Shown: positions 1 through 9,326, counted from the stretch's first letter. The stretch is 10,665 nt of DNA from Flavobacteriia bacterium (GCA_011330545.1 DRQI01000416.1:1-10665); one strand, 5' to 3'. The notes: generated by a model from the letters alone, not told the origin. A program made the numbers and translations.

Positions 1-3000
1 AAATTAGAATATACCCCTACCGAAGATGATATTATCAGAAAAATTGAAGTCGGAAATGTAAGTATGCCTATACAGAGCTCCCTAATTTCAGGAGCCCAAA
101 ACCTATTCGGCGTAAAAACACAATTACAATTTGGCAAAACTACGGTTACCGGTGTGTTTGCAAAACAAAACTCGCAAACGCGTTCAGTAGCGGCTCAAGG
201 TGGTGCCACCATTACAGAATTCAACCTAAAGGCAAGTGACTATGATGACAACAGGCACTTCTTTTTATCACAACGGTTTAGGAATGATTTCAACGATGCG
301 CTCAAACAATTTCCTTTAATCAATAGTTCAAAATATGTAACCCAAATTGAAGTATGGGTAACCAATAGAAATAATACTACTGAAGGGGTTCGTAATATTG
401 TGGCCATAGCAGATATGGGAGAAGCCAATGATTTAAATATCGGCCCGGGTAATGTTCAAGGAAATGGAGGCGCTGACCCAAGAAATGAAGGAAATGACTT
501 AATTGGCTTATTGACAGACCCTGCACGTACCATTAGAAGTATTTCGGGCATCAATGACGCCTTAGGGCCAACAAGTCAATATAATTTACAACAAGGTACC
601 GGATATTCTGTATTGGAAAATGCCCGTAAATTAACCTTAGGAATCGATTTTACTTTAAACCCCCAATTGGGATATATTACCCTAAACCGGCGATTGGCAG
701 ACAGTGACATTTTAGCCGTTGCCTACGAATATACCGATAGTAATATTGCAGGCAACAATGTATTCAGAGTAGGAGAACTTTCTAGTGACGGGGTTACAGC
801 CCCTGACAACTTAGTCGTAAAATTATTGCGCAGTGAAATTATTAATACAAATATTCCCCTTTGGAATTTAATGATGAAAAACGTTTATGATATCGGCGCT
901 TTTCAACTACAACCTGACGGGTTCCGTTTAGAAGTTATGTATCAAGATGATGCCGCAGGCGTACCATTGAATATATTACAAAATGCCGCAACCAATGGCG
1001 TAAAAGACAAAACATTATTAAATTTATTACGCCTAGACCGGTTAGACCAATCTAATAATGAAGACCCTGAAGGCGATGGCTTTTTTGATTATGTTGAAGG
1101 GGTTACCATAAACTCACAAAACGGCTATGTAATTTTTCCTACCGTAGAGCCTTTTGGAGCCAGCAGAACACCTTCACAACCTAATTCAGGTGAATTGGGG
1201 CAGCTATTGACCGATCCCAATGACGGCCTATTTATTTTTACAGAACTCTACACCAAGACCAAAGCTCAAGCCCAAAATGAATTTCAAAGTAAAGATAAAT
1301 ACCTGTTAAAAGGATATTTCAAATCAGAGTCAAGAGGCGGTATCCCCTTAGGGGCTTTTAATGTACCCCGTGGGTCAGTAAGAGTAACTTCAGGAGGCAG
1401 GGAGCTGATAGAAGGTGTTGATTATGTGGTAGACTACCAAATTGGCAACGTACAAATTATCAACCCAAACCTCGTAGCTTCCAACGCCCCTATCAATGTA
1501 TCTGTAGAAAATAACAATGGCTTTAGCCAGCAACAACGGCGTTTTATGGGAATTGATGTACAGCACATCTTTTCAGAAAATTTTGCCATTGGCGGCACAT
1601 TGCTGAGCTTGCGCGAAAGGGCTTTTGGCAAAATGCAATTTGGTTCAGAATCAGTTAACAATACCATTGTAGGGTTTAATCTAAACTATCAAACCGAAGT
1701 TCCCAAGTTTACTAAATGGGTAAATAAATTGCCCAATATAGATACCGATGTTGCCTCGAATTTTTCAATACGGGCAGAAGCGGCCTATTTGTTGCCCGGG
1801 GCTTCAAAAAATAAAAATGGCGGAGTGATTGGCGAAGTGGCTTCGTATATAGATGATTTCGAAGGTTCGCAAATACCGTTGAATATCGGTTCACCCAGAC
1901 AGTGGTTTTTAGCGAGTGTTCCTAATAACGGACTTCCGGATGGAGACCCTTTAAACTTTAGAGACGGCTCTATACCGGCTTCATTAAGTACTACATTGAA
2001 ATCTGGTGCCGAACGTTCAAAACTGGCATGGTATACCATTGACCGATTGTTTTATGGCAACTCCTTAAAACCTAATAATATTGACGATGAAGAGCTTTCT
2101 AGAGCCGAAGTACGCCAAGTGAGTTTTACCGAGCTTTTTCCCGAAATAGATTTAGACAATGTACAAACAAATATTATAAATACTTTTGATTTGGCCTATT
2201 ATCCGCAAGAGCGCGGAACCTATAATTTTAGTGATAACGTAAACGCCGATGGTACTTTTAGGGAGCCCGAAAAACAATGGGCCGGTATTATGCGTTCATT
2301 AAATACTACCGATTTTCTACAAGCCAATGTTGAATACATCCAGTTTTGGTTGATGGATCCCTACCAAAATTATTCTATCAAAACCACTGAAGGCGCTCCA
2401 CAAAATGTAAATCCTACCGATTTTGGCGGGGAATTATATTTTAACTTAGGAAATATCTCAGAAGATATTTTAGACGATAACAGGCGTATGTATGAAAACG
2501 GATTGCCGGGAGACGGCATACAAATTGTCAATGGTAATATTGACCGTACCGAATGGTCGTCTATTCCCAAAAACCAATCGTTAATTTATGCCTTTACCGA
2601 AGAAGATGCCGAAAGGCCCAATCAAGATGTAGGCTTAGACGGAATTCCGGATGATAACGGTTCTCCGGGAATTAATGGTGAGACCAATGATGAAAAAAGT
2701 AAGTTTCAGCCTTTCTTAACTGCTTTAAGCGGTATTGTAAACCAAGATGTGATGTCTGAACTCAATGCAGACCCTTCTTCTGATAATTACAATTTCTTTC
2801 GGGGTAGCGATTTAGACGCTGCAGATGCTTCCATATTAACGCGCTATCGAAATTTTAACAGAACGCAAGGCAACTCACCTACCATCAATAATTCTACCGA
2901 ATCTTTTCCAACCGGAGCCACTTCTTTTCCTGATATTGAAGATATCAACAAAGACCAAACCATGAGTGATGTTGAAAGTTACTACCAATACAAAGTAACT

Positions 3001-6000
3001 TTAAACCCTACCGACTTAAACCCCGATAGGCCTTCTACCCCCGATAACCCTAATTATATTGTTGACAGCAAAGAAGTTACCGTAAACTTACCCAATGGTG
3101 GTACTCAGCAAGTTACTTGGTATCAATTTAGAATTCCAATCAATACGCCTGACCAAACCATCGGCGGTATTTCAGATTTTAACTCTATCCGCTTTATGCG
3201 TATCTTTTTAACCAAATTCAAAATCCCCGTGGTGTTGCGTTTTGGCGAATTAGAATTGGTACGCGGCGACTGGCGAAGGTTTATTACAACCATTGACGAT
3301 AGCGACCCCTTAAGTGTACCACAGCCGTTAGGAGAAATTGAAAATAGAAATTTTGAAGTTGGGGTGGTTAATATTGAAGAAAATGAAAGAAAAGAACCCA
3401 TTCCGTATGTATTGCCGCCGGGTTTGCAAAGAGAACGCTTACAAGGCCAAACCAGTATTCAACGACAAAACGAACAATCGCTTTTATTGAGGCTTACCGA
3501 TTTGCCCAAAGACCAAACTAGGATTGTTTTTAAAAATACAAGTTTTGACATGCGTATGTTCCACAATTTAAAAATGTTCATACATGCAGAAAACCTTCCC
3601 ACACAACCAACGAGTACCGAAAATAATGATTTAACAGCCATTATCAGGTTAGGAAGCGATATCAATGATAACTATTACCAGATAGAACTTCCGCTTCGGA
3701 TGACAGAATTTAATGAAACTTCTGCCGATAGTATCTGGAAAAACAGGCTTAACGCCAAACTAAGACAATTGGGGCAATTAAAACTAGAGCGGTTAAGCGA
3801 TGCTACAAACCCTCCTATCAATGAGTTATATCCAAGCTTAGCCTCTGCTCCCGAGGCAGGTATCAGGGTAAAAGGAAATCCTAATTTATCCAATTTAAGA
3901 ACATTGATGATAGGGGTAAGAAATGACAGTGATGGCCCTAGAAGTGCCGAATTGTGGTTTAATGAATTGCGAGTTACCGATTTTGATAACGATGGCGGTT
4001 GGGCTGCCGTAATAAATGCCGATGCCAATTTTGCCGACTTTGCCGATATCTCGGTCTCGGGGCGTGCCAGCTCAAGAGGTTTCGGCTCTATAGACCAAAG
4101 TGTAAATGAAAGAAGTATCGAAGACGTAAAACAATATGATATTGTGACCAATGTTAATTTAGGTCAGCTACTTCCTAAAAAAACAGGCGTTAAAATTCCG
4201 TTTAATTACAGTATCGCCGAAGAGTTTAAAGACCCTAAATGGGATCCGCAATATCAAGACGTACTCTTTGAAGATGCGAAAGATATAAATCCGAATAGTA
4301 AAAATTCAAGAGATTATACCAAACGCAGAAGTATTAATTTAATTAATGTACGGAAAGAAAGAACCAATCCGGAAAAAAAGCAACACCTGTATGATGTTGA
4401 AAATGTATCGGTATCATACGCCTATAATGACACCTATCACAGAGATTATAATGTTGAACGTTTTGTTGATCAAAATGTAAGGGCTTCAGCAAATTACAAT
4501 TATACTTTTAAGCCCAAATCTATTGAACCCTTAAAAAAATGGAAGTTTTTAGATAAAAATAAATTTTTTCAATTTATCAAAGACTTTAATTTTAATCCGT
4601 TGCCTACGTCTATTTCTATAAATTCGAGTATCATCAGAAGTTATAACCAACAATTGTCAAGGCCATTGGTAAACGACCCTACTTTTCCTAAATTACCCGA
4701 GTTAACCCAACGGCGGTTTATGTTTGATTGGGATTATAATCTTGCCTATAACCTTACCAAATCATTACAGTTTACCTTTAGGGCTGCCAATAATTATATT
4801 TATGATGAGTTTGAAGACCCTCAAAACACAACCCTGTTTACCAATTTTTTCAGAATTGGCAGGCCCAACCAATATCATCAAACACTAGATGCTACCTATA
4901 AAATACCATTAAATAAAATACCTTGGTTTGATTTTATCAGTACCACGTATAGCTATACGGCTGATTTTGATTGGCAGGCCGCTTCGACATCTTTTGTAGA
5001 CCAAATTGGCAATACCATTCAAAATGCCAATACGCATACTTTATCGGCAAACATAGACATGAACAAACTCTATAAAAAAACCGGTATTTTAAATTTGGCA
5101 AAAAAGAAGCGTAAGGGTAACAAAACAACAAAGAAAAAAGCAACAAAGAAAGATAAAAACAGTACCGATAAAAATATCCCTAAAGTGGCTAGTAGTATCA
5201 GAAATCAACGATTGAACAGAAAAAAAATGACTCCCGGCCAAAAGATACTACAAGGTTTTGTAGATGCCGTTACCGCCGTAAAAAAAATAAAAATAGCCTA
5301 TGCCGAAAACAACGGTACTATTTTACCGGGATATGCCCCCGAAATAGGGTTTTTAGGCCGCGATAATTTTGAAGGGAATTTGGCTCCGACTTTCGGATTT
5401 GTTTTCGGTAGCCAACGCGATATCAGAGGCATAGCCATTGCCAATAATTGGTTGGTTTCAAGAAATAGTACCGACCCGTTTTTTGCAAAAAATTACAGCA
5501 CTACCCATTTTGATAAATTAGATATCAATGCCGATGTAAGGCCTGTAAAAAACCTAACCATCGAATTATCGGCCAATAGGGTGTCTACCAATAATAAATC
5601 GCAGCAATTAGATGTTATCAATGGTGCGTTTAATCCTGATTTACCCATCAGCGAAACGGGTAATTTTAGCATTAGCTACATGATGCTAAAGAAAGCATTT
5701 GACGGTAATGGCGATGATACTTTTGAAAAATTTAAAGCCAATAGGGCAATTATTGCCAATCGTTTGAGGGCACAAGCCGGATTGCCTCCTCCTGTTAATC
5801 CTAACGACCCTGATTTTGGCGAAAATAGCCAACAAGTACTATTGCCAGCATTTTTAGCGGCCTATTCGGGTAAAAATGCCGGTTCTATAAAGCTAGGTGC
5901 TTTTAGAAATATACCCATTCCGAACTGGCGTATAAACTATAAGGGATTGATGAAATTCAAATGGTTTAAAAAACATTTTAGAAGTTTTACTTTAGAACAC

Positions 6001-6603
6001 AGGTATCGTTCAACATACTCAATTATCGGATTTAATAGAAATTTATTGTATGACCCTGCAGCCCCGTTTTCAAATCCCGACCTAAACAACAATTTTCAGC
6101 CTGAAAAATTATTTACGGGCATTAATTTGGTAGAAGAATTTTCGCCATTGCTAAAAGTTGATATGCGAATGAAAAATTCGTTTTCGGTAAGTGCCCAAAT
6201 CAAAAGGGATAAGGCGTTAAATTTGAATATGAATAATAATACCGTAACAGAAATCAGAGGGAAAGAATATATTTTAGGATTGGGTTATCGTTTTAAAAAT
6301 GTAAAGCTAAAAATGAAAACCGGTAATACCACTACCACTTTTAAAGGCGATATTAATTTAAAAGCCGATTTTAGTATTCGAGATAATTCAACTATTATAC
6401 GCTCAATAGATATCGACAACAATCAAGTTACCGGAGGGCAACGTTTGGTATCCTTTAAATTCATAGCCGATTATGCGTTAAATAAAAACTTATTGGCCTC
6501 TTTTTTCTATGACCAAAACTCCTCTCGTTTTTTAATCTCTACTACTTTTCCGAGAAAATCTGTCAATGCGGGGATAAGTTTGCGCTACAATATTGGAAAT
6601 TAA
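1..6603 (+). CDS. sprA: SprA, type IX secretion outer-membrane translocon (5' partial)
   Basis: SprA is the very large outer-membrane beta-barrel through which the type IX secretion system exports folded proteins such as gliding adhesins. The frame is open from base 1, so the ATG at 64 is internal and about 2200 residues are visible. Flavobacterium johnsoniae SprA is about 2400 residues, so roughly 200 N-terminal residues and the signal peptide are missing. Family signatures, numbered from base 1, include [18 protein letters not shown] (16-33) followed by [24 protein letters not shown] (355-367), YIDDFEGS (616-623), FNFNPLPTS (about 1529-1537) and NNGTILPGY (about 1770-1778). The rest is rich in alternating Tyr/Asn/Phe strands and Asp/Asn turns, as expected of a huge barrel, and the C-terminus ends in an aromatic strand (ISLRYNIGN). 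A Lys-rich segment lies at about 1701-1725. The frame is intact with no frameshift. gcvH follows after 40 nt. Identification is by recalled family motifs, not a search. Confidence 0.96.
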   Translation, partial: KLEYTPTEDDIIRKIEVGNVSMPIQSSLISGAQNLFGVKTQLQFGKTTVTGVFAKQNSQTRSVAAQGGATITEFNLKASDYDDNRHFFLSQRFRNDFNDALKQFPLINSSKYVTQIEVWVTNRNNTTEGVRNIVAIADMGEANDLNIGPGNVQGNGGADPRNEGNDLIGLLTDPARTIRSISGINDALGPTSQYNLQQGTGYSVLENARKLTLGIDFTLNPQLGYITLNRRLADSDILAVAYEYTDSNIAGNNVFRVGELSSDGVTAPDNLVVKLLRSEIINTNIPLWNLMMKNVYDIGAFQLQPDGFRLEVMYQDDAAGVPLNILQNAATNGVKDKTLLNLLRLDRLDQSNNEDPEGDGFFDYVEGVTINSQNGYVIFPTVEPFGASRTPSQPNSGELGQLLTDPNDGLFIFTELYTKTKAQAQNEFQSKDKYLLKGYFKSESRGGIPLGAFNVPRGSVRVTSGGRELIEGVDYVVDYQIGNVQIINPNLVASNAPINVSVENNNGFSQQQRRFMGIDVQHIFSENFAIGGTLLSLRERAFGKMQFGSESVNNTIVGFNLNYQTEVPKFTKWVNKLPNIDTDVASNFSIRAEAAYLLPGASKNKNGGVIGEVASYIDDFEGSQIPLNIGSPRQWFLASVPNNGLPDGDPLNFRDGSIPASLSTTLKSGAERSKLAWYTIDRLFYGNSLKPNNIDDEELSRAEVRQVSFTELFPEIDLDNVQTNIINTFDLAYYPQERGTYNFSDNVNADGTFREPEKQWAGIMRSLNTTDFLQANVEYIQFWLMDPYQNYSIKTTEGAPQNVNPTDFGGELYFNLGNISEDILDDNRRMYENGLPGDGIQIVNGNIDRTEWSSIPKNQSLIYAFTEEDAERPNQDVGLDGIPDDNGSPGINGETNDEKSKFQPFLTALSGIVNQDVMSELNADPSSDNYNFFRGSDLDAADASILTRYRNFNRTQGNSPTINNSTESFPTGATSFPDIEDINKDQTMSDVESYYQYKVTLNPTDLNPDRPSTPDNPNYIVDSKEVTVNLPNGGTQQVTWYQFRIPINTPDQTIGGISDFNSIRFMRIFLTKFKIPVVLRFGELELVRGDWRRFITTIDDSDPLSVPQPLGEIENRNFEVGVVNIEENERKEPIPYVLPPGLQRERLQGQTSIQRQNEQSLLLRLTDLPKDQTRIVFKNTSFDMRMFHNLKMFIHAENLPTQPTSTENNDLTAIIRLGSDINDNYYQIELPLRMTEFNETSADSIWKNRLNAKLRQLGQLKLERLSDATNPPINELYPSLASAPEAGIRVKGNPNLSNLRTLMIGVRNDSDGPRSAELWFNELRVTDFDNDGGWAAVINADANFADFADISVSGRASSRGFGSIDQSVNERSIEDVKQYDIVTNVNLGQLLPKKTGVKIPFNYSIAEEFKDPKWDPQYQDVLFEDAKDINPNSKNSRDYTKRRSINLINVRKERTNPEKKQHLYDVENVSVSYAYNDTYHRDYNVERFVDQNVRASANYNYTFKPKSIEPLKKWKFLDKNKFFQFIKDFNFNPLPTSISINSSIIRSYNQQLSRPLVNDPTFPKLPELTQRRFMFDWDYNLAYNLTKSLQFTFRAANNYIYDEFEDPQNTTLFTNFFRIGRPNQYHQTLDATYKIPLNKIPWFDFISTTYSYTADFDWQAASTSFVDQIGNTIQNANTHTLSANIDMNKLYKKTGILNLAKKKRKGNKTTKKKATKKDKNSTDKNIPKVASSIRNQRLNRKKMTPGQKILQGFVDAVTAVKKIKIAYAENNGTILPGYAPEIGFLGRDNFEGNLAPTFGFVFGSQRDIRGIAIANNWLVSRNSTDPFFAKNYSTTHFDKLDINADVRPVKNLTIELSANRVSTNNKSQQLDVINGAFNPDLPISETGNFSISYMMLKKAFDGNGDDTFEKFKANRAIIANRLRAQAGLPPPVNPNDPDFGENSQQVLLPAFLAAYSGKNAGSIKLGAFRNIPIPNWRINYKGLMKFKWFKKHFRSFTLEHRYRSTYSIIGFNRNLLYDPAAPFSNPDLNNNFQPEKLFTGINLVEEFSPLLKVDMRMKNSFSVSAQIKRDKALNLNMNNNTVTEIRGKEYILGLGYRFKNVKLKMKTGNTTTTFKGDINLKADFSIRDNSTIIRSIDIDNNQVTGGQRLVSFKFIADYALNKNLLASFFYDQNSSRFLISTTFPRKSVNAGISLRYNIGN

Positions 6604-6623
6604 ATTTATAACCTCTAAATTCG
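6594..6623 (+). promoter_or_regulatory. candidate Bacteroidota promoter for gcvH
   Basis: TTG at 6594-6596, a 19-nt spacer and TAAATTCG at 6616-6623 match the flavobacterial consensus TTG-N19-TAnnTTTG with one mismatch. The element lies across the sprA stop codon, so the predicted transcript would start near 6630 and leave a leader of about 14 nt before the gcvH ATG at 6644. This would let gcvH be expressed independently of sprA. It is inferred from the motif only. Confidence 0.45.
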
Positions 6624-6643
6624 CACATCAAAATTTATATACT

Positions 6644-7024
6644 ATGAACATTCCATCAGAATTAAAATACACCAAAGACCATGAATGGGTCAAAATTGAA
6701 GGCGATACGGCAACCATTGGCATTACAGATTTTGCACAGAGCGAGTTAGGAGACATTGTATATGTTGATGTTGATACCTTAGACGAAACCGTTGCTATTG
6801 ATGAAGTTTTCGGTACGGTTGAAGCCGTTAAAACCGTTTCAGACCTATTTATGCCTTTAACAGGTGAAATTATCGAATTTAACGAGAGTTTAGAAGACGC
6901 TCCCGAAAAGGTAAATACCGACCCTTACGGGGAAGGATGGATGATTAAAGCAACAATAAGCGACCCTTCAGAAATTGATAAATTATTAGATGCCGATGGC
7001 TATAAAGAAGTTGTTGGAGCATAA
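6644..7024 (+). CDS. gcvH: glycine cleavage system H protein
   Basis: GcvH is the lipoyl carrier of the cytoplasmic glycine cleavage complex. Its lipoyl arm takes the aminomethyl group from GcvP, presents it to GcvT and is reoxidised by GcvL. The product is 126 residues, the usual family length. The start [17 protein letters not shown] is chosen because Lys-Tyr-xx-xHEWV near residue 8 is the normal H-protein N-terminus. The in-frame ATG at 6593 would add 17 unrelated residues and overlap sprA. The lipoylation site is Lys63 in [11 protein letters not shown] (57-67), followed by the conserved PLTGEI, an N-rich turn, and [12 protein letters not shown] near the C-terminus. No other gcv gene is visible, so gcvP and gcvT must lie elsewhere. 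The 3' end overlaps the start of the VanZ-like gene by 35 bp, and a candidate promoter sits across the sprA stop. Confidence 0.97.
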   Translation: MNIPSELKYTKDHEWVKIEGDTATIGITDFAQSELGDIVYVDVDTLDETVAIDEVFGTVEAVKTVSDLFMPLTGEIIEFNESLEDAPEKVNTDPYGEGWMIKATISDPSEIDKLLDADGYKEVVGA

Positions 7025-7379
7025 TGCCTTTTACATTGCCATTTTTTTAACGCTTTTAATCGCCTTTTTAAGCCTTATTTCTTTACGGGGGATTCATGTA
7101 ATTAATGTTCGTAATTCTGATAAATTCGGACACTTTTTTGCCTACCTATGCCTTACCTTAAGTTGGTTATATGCTTCAAAAGCACCTCCCTTAAAAAAAG
7201 TTAAAAAACATATTATTATTTTACTAATAATAAGTTACGGCATAATTATTGAGCTATTACAAGGCGCAATAACTACCTCTAGACAGGCAGATTTTTATGA
7301 TTTTATAGCAAATACAGCCGGAGTGCTTTTGGCAACCGTTATATTCAAAAAAATAAACCGAATGTTTTTAGAGAAGTAA
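6990..7379 (+). CDS. VanZ-like small integral membrane protein
   Basis: This 129-residue hydrophobic protein belongs to the VanZ-like family, named for the teicoplanin-resistance protein VanZ; most members have no known function, and resistance should not be inferred here. Four membrane segments can be placed at about residues 12-31, 46-62, 74-91 and 105-120. Polar residues typical of the family are present: DKxxH (Asp44, Lys45, His48) before helix 2, ExxQ (Glu88, Gln91) at the end of helix 3, and Arg98, Asp101, Asp104, Asn108 and Gly111 leading into helix 4. The start is uncertain. ATG codons at 6990 and 6996 lie inside gcvH, and TTG at 7011 or 7014 is possible. All keep the LLEHN segment in frame and all overlap gcvH. 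No promoter is seen between the genes, so it is probably co-transcribed and perhaps translationally coupled with gcvH. Confidence 0.85.
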   Translation: MPMAIKKLLEHNAFYIAIFLTLLIAFLSLISLRGIHVINVRNSDKFGHFFAYLCLTLSWLYASKAPPLKKVKKHIIILLIISYGIIIELLQGAITTSRQADFYDFIANTAGVLLATVIFKKINRMFLEK

Positions 7380-7386
7380 AAAAAAC

Positions 7387-7416
7387 TTGTATGAATCATA
7401 TTATTTATTAAATTAG
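7387..7416 (+). promoter_or_regulatory. candidate Bacteroidota promoter for the first tonB gene
   Basis: TTG at 7387-7389, exactly 19 nt, then TAAATTAG at 7409-7416. This fits TTG-N19-TAnnTTTG with one mismatch and closely resembles the candidate gcvH promoter. The predicted start near 7423 leaves a leader of about 17 nt to the ATG at 7440. No terminator separates this gene from the VanZ-like gene, so read-through is also possible. Confidence 0.45.
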
Positions 7417-7439
7417 CAACAAATTAATCTTTATTACCA

Positions 7440-8159
7440 ATGGAAATTAAGAAAAATCCGAAAGCAAATTTAGAAAACTATAGCAAATTGTTTATGCAAT
7501 TGGGCTTGGTACTGGCACTGCTAATCATTTATTTGGGTATTGAACACAAAACGTTTGAACGTGATTTAAGTGATTTGGCCAATGTAAACCAACAAGAAGA
7601 AGTTGAAGAAGACATTCCAATTACAGAACGTATAGAACAAATTAAACCACCACCACCACCACCGCCTGCTCCTGAAGTTATCGAAGTAGTGGAAGATGAG
7701 AAAGAAGTGGAAGAAACAGTCTTGGAATCTACTGAAACCGACGAAAATGAAGCCGTTGAAGTAGAAGAAATAGAAGAAGTTGTAGAAGAAGAAGAAGTAT
7801 TGGAAGATGTGCCTTTTGCTATTATTGAAGACGCTCCTGTTTTTCCGGGTTGTAAAGGTTCTAAAGCACAAAAGAAAAAATGCTTGCAAGAAAAGATTAT
7901 GAAGCATGTAAGAAAAAAATACAATACCGACTTGGCAAATGAACTTGGTTTAGACCCCGGTAAAAAAAGGGTTTATGTACAGTTTAAAATTAGTAAAACC
8001 GGTGCTATTACAGATGTAAGAGCCCGTGGCCCGCACAAAAGGCTAGAAAAAGAAGCCATCCGCGTGGTAAAATTGTTACCCAAAATGATTCCGGGTAAAC
8101 AAAGAGGAAGGCCTGTAGGTGTAAAATATACCTTACCGGTAACCTTATTGGTAGAATAA
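7440..8159 (+). CDS. energy transducer TonB, acidic/polyproline linker type (copy 1)
   Basis: TonB-family proteins sit in the inner membrane with ExbB/ExbD and pass proton-motive-force energy to TonB-dependent outer-membrane receptors. The product is 239 residues. A short cytoplasmic tail (1-16) precedes a single membrane anchor (about 17-34). The periplasmic linker has EEVEEDIPITER (53-64), seven prolines (70-76) and a strongly acidic Glu/Val stretch (79-125). The C-terminal domain (about 126-239) contains PGC and KKC with Cys138 and Cys148, the strand VYVQFKISKTGAI, the helix HKRLEKEAIRVVKLLPKM (199-216), then PGKQRGRPV and a final strand ending VTLLVE. This is the flavobacterial form of the TonB C-terminal fold. 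The start at 7440 gives the same N-terminus as the next tonB copy. It has its own candidate promoter and a strong terminator at 8183. The specific receptor partners cannot be read from sequence. Confidence 0.93.
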   Translation: MEIKKNPKANLENYSKLFMQLGLVLALLIIYLGIEHKTFERDLSDLANVNQQEEVEEDIPITERIEQIKPPPPPPPAPEVIEVVEDEKEVEETVLESTETDENEAVEVEEIEEVVEEEEVLEDVPFAIIEDAPVFPGCKGSKAQKKKCLQEKIMKHVRKKYNTDLANELGLDPGKKRVYVQFKISKTGAITDVRARGPHKRLEKEAIRVVKLLPKMIPGKQRGRPVGVKYTLPVTLLVE

Positions 8160-8182
8160 AGAAATACCATAGTTTATATCAT

Positions 8183-8212
8183 AAAGCTCAACATTTTTGT
8201 TGGGCTTTTTTA
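8183..8212 (+). terminator. rho-independent terminator after tonB copy 1
   Basis: An 11-bp stem pairs 8183-8193 (AAAGCTCAACA) with 8198-8208 (TGTTGGGCTTT) around a TTTT loop, with one G-T pair, and runs into a T tract at 8206-8211. It lies 24 nt after the tonB stop. Confidence 0.88.
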
Positions 8213-8344
8213 TTTCTTAAAACACCCCCTTTTATAAACAATATCCCTTTGACAAAAAATAGCGCATACTTAACTAATTCTTTACATGACAATTATCATT
8301 CTTTTTTAGTAAAATATGCACGACCTTCGTATAGAATTAATAAC

Positions 8345-8517
8345 CTGAGTTCTATACTATTTATAGCCAAATAGGTTATTTACAATTCGCTATTGCTCCT
8401 GAAATTTCGGGGTAATTCTTACGTATGCAATTTCATATTATAAGTTGCACCCCATACATCGGATATTTTTGCAACGGCGAAAAATAACTGCCTTCTAAAT
8501 CATTCCATAGAACTCAG
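8345..8517 (+). ncRNA. candidate 6S-like structured RNA (possible 6S-Flavo class)
   Basis: The two ends are perfectly complementary over 11 bp: 8345-8355 (CTGAGTTCTAT) with 8507-8517 (ATAGAACTCAG). Inside is a large internal loop, 8356-8373 (18 nt) opposite 8490-8506 (17 nt). The upper arm resumes with 8374-8381 pairing 8482-8489 (one G-U), a 4-nt bulge, 8386-8391 pairing 8476-8481, one A-C mismatch, then 8393-8396 pairing 8471-8474. The tip contains 8426-8433 pairing 8442-8449 around an 8-nt loop, and a small CCTGA/TCGGG hairpin (8398-8411). Closing stem, open central bubble and long upper arm of about 170-190 nt total is the architecture of 6S RNA, which mimics an open promoter and binds housekeeping RNA polymerase. 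Four G-U pairs become A-C mismatches on the other strand, which favours + strand transcription. The mature ends may extend beyond these limits. The fold was done by hand with no covariance data; the alternative is a structured leader of the downstream tonB. Confidence 0.5.
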
Positions 8518-8521
8518 ATGT

Positions 8522-8549
8522 TTGTAATAACATGTATTTTATAATTTAA
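8522..8549 (+). promoter_or_regulatory. weak candidate promoter for tonB copy 2
   Basis: TTG at 8522-8524, a 17-nt spacer and TAATTTAA at 8542-8549 give a partial match to TTG-N19-TAnnTTTG. A second box, TAAATTCA at 8559-8566, resembles the gcvH one but has TTT rather than TTG 19 nt upstream. One of the two probably drives the gene at 8598, but the sequence does not decide between them. Confidence 0.25.
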
Positions 8550-8597
8550 AATAGTTTATAAATTCAACGCAGATATCAAATACTTAAACATTCGACT

Positions 8598-9326
8598 ATG
8601 GAATCAAAAAAAAGTGATAAAGCCAAATTAGAAAATTACAGTAAGTTATTTGTTCAATTAGGCCTCGTTCTTTCACTGCTCATTGTTTATTTTTCTTTAG
8701 AGTTTAAATTCTATGACCGAGATATTAGCGATTTAACAGGCGTAACATCTCAAGAAGAAGTTGAAGAAGATATACCAATTACCGAGCGCCTTGAAATTAT
8801 CAAGCCCCCACCTCCACCTCCACCGGCACCCGAAGTGATAGAAATTGTTGAAGACCAAACAGAAATTGAAGAAACCGTACTTGAATCTACCGAAACCGAC
8901 GAATCTGAAGCCGTAGAAGTAGTAGACATCTCTGATATTGAAGAAGTGGTTGAAGAAGAAGATATTATTGAAGAAGTACCCTTTGCCGTTATCGAAGAAG
9001 CACCTATCTACCCGGGTTGCAAAGGCTCAAAAGCAGCAAAGAAAAAATGTTTGCAACAAAAAATAAGAGAGCTTGTCAATAAAAAATTCAATACGGGGCT
9101 TGCTGAAGAATTAGGTTTAGACCCCGGTAGAAAAAAAGTATATGTACTTTTTAAAATTGACTATAAAGGAAATGTGGTAGATGTAAGAGCCAGAGGCCCA
9201 CACAAACGATTGGAAAAAGAAGCCATCAGGGTAGTAAATTTATTGCCTAAAATGATTCCGGCAAAACAACGTGGCAAACCCGTAAATATTAAATATACAT
9301 TGCCCATTACCTTAGACGTTCAGTAA
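8598..9326 (+). CDS. energy transducer TonB, acidic/polyproline linker type (copy 2)
   Basis: This 242-residue TonB-family inner-membrane energy transducer is a clear paralog of the preceding tonB. In the first 80 residues 59 positions are identical, including LENYSKLF, the membrane anchor (about 17-34), EEVEEDIPITER and the Pro7 run at 70-76. The acidic linker (79-128) is three residues longer, by a DIS-type insertion near 110. The C-terminal domain keeps PGCKGSKA and KKKC with Cys141 and Cys151, VYVLFKIDYKGNVVDV, and the block GPHKRLEKEAIRVV, then PAKQRGKPV and a terminal strand. Differences are spread over the whole gene rather than clustered, so this looks like an old duplication under selection and not a fresh copy or a pseudogene. 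It is flanked by the RNA candidate and its own terminator, so it is probably expressed alone. The shared N-terminus suggests the same ExbB/ExbD partner as copy 1 (inference). Confidence 0.93.
   Translation: MESKKSDKAKLENYSKLFVQLGLVLSLLIVYFSLEFKFYDRDISDLTGVTSQEEVEEDIPITERLEIIKPPPPPPPAPEVIEIVEDQTEIEETVLESTETDESEAVEVVDISDIEEVVEEEDIIEEVPFAVIEEAPIYPGCKGSKAAKKKCLQQKIRELVNKKFNTGLAEELGLDPGRKKVYVLFKIDYKGNVVDVRARGPHKRLEKEAIRVVNLLPKMIPAKQRGKPVNIKYTLPITLDVQ

Larger units (their letters stand above)
8160..8597. other. 438-bp intergenic region between tonB copies 1 and 2
   Basis: No convincing coding frame is seen on either strand. From left to right it holds the terminator of the first tonB (8183-8212), about 115 bp of AT-rich sequence with no clear element, a structured stretch starting at 8329, the 6S-like RNA candidate (8345-8517), and a weak promoter candidate for the second tonB (8522-8549). 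A weak TAnnTTTG-like box near 8310-8318 (TAAAATATG) could serve the RNA, but no good TTG lies 19 nt upstream of it. Confidence 0.7.

Noticed and set aside
64..66. ATG at 64 as the sprA start
   Set aside because: The frame is open from base 1, and the upstream residues (IEVGNVS) belong to a conserved SprA motif, so this Met is internal.
3675..4151. Antisense open frame of 158 codons within sprA
   Set aside because: It is Ser/Leu-rich shadow translation of a clearly conserved gene, with no recognisable domain.
6593..6643. Upstream ATG at 6593 as the gcvH start
   Set aside because: It adds 17 residues absent from the H-protein family, overlaps sprA, and lies upstream of the likely transcription start.
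7022..7026. TAATG stop-start overlap at the end of gcvH
   Set aside because: The ATG at 7024 opens only an 8-codon frame and is out of frame with the VanZ-like gene.
6990..7379. Glycopeptide-resistance function for the VanZ-like protein
   Set aside because: VanZ-like proteins are widespread without resistance roles, and no other van gene is present.
7529..7924. Antisense open frames of 113 and 131 codons across tonB copy 1
   Set aside because: They are Phe/Ser/Thr-rich mirrors of the repetitive acidic linker codons (GAA, GTA) and show no protein-family features.
8248..8278. TTTG plus TAACTAAT as a promoter for the RNA candidate
   Set aside because: The spacing is right, but the -7 box matches only half of its conserved positions and lies about 60 nt too far upstream.
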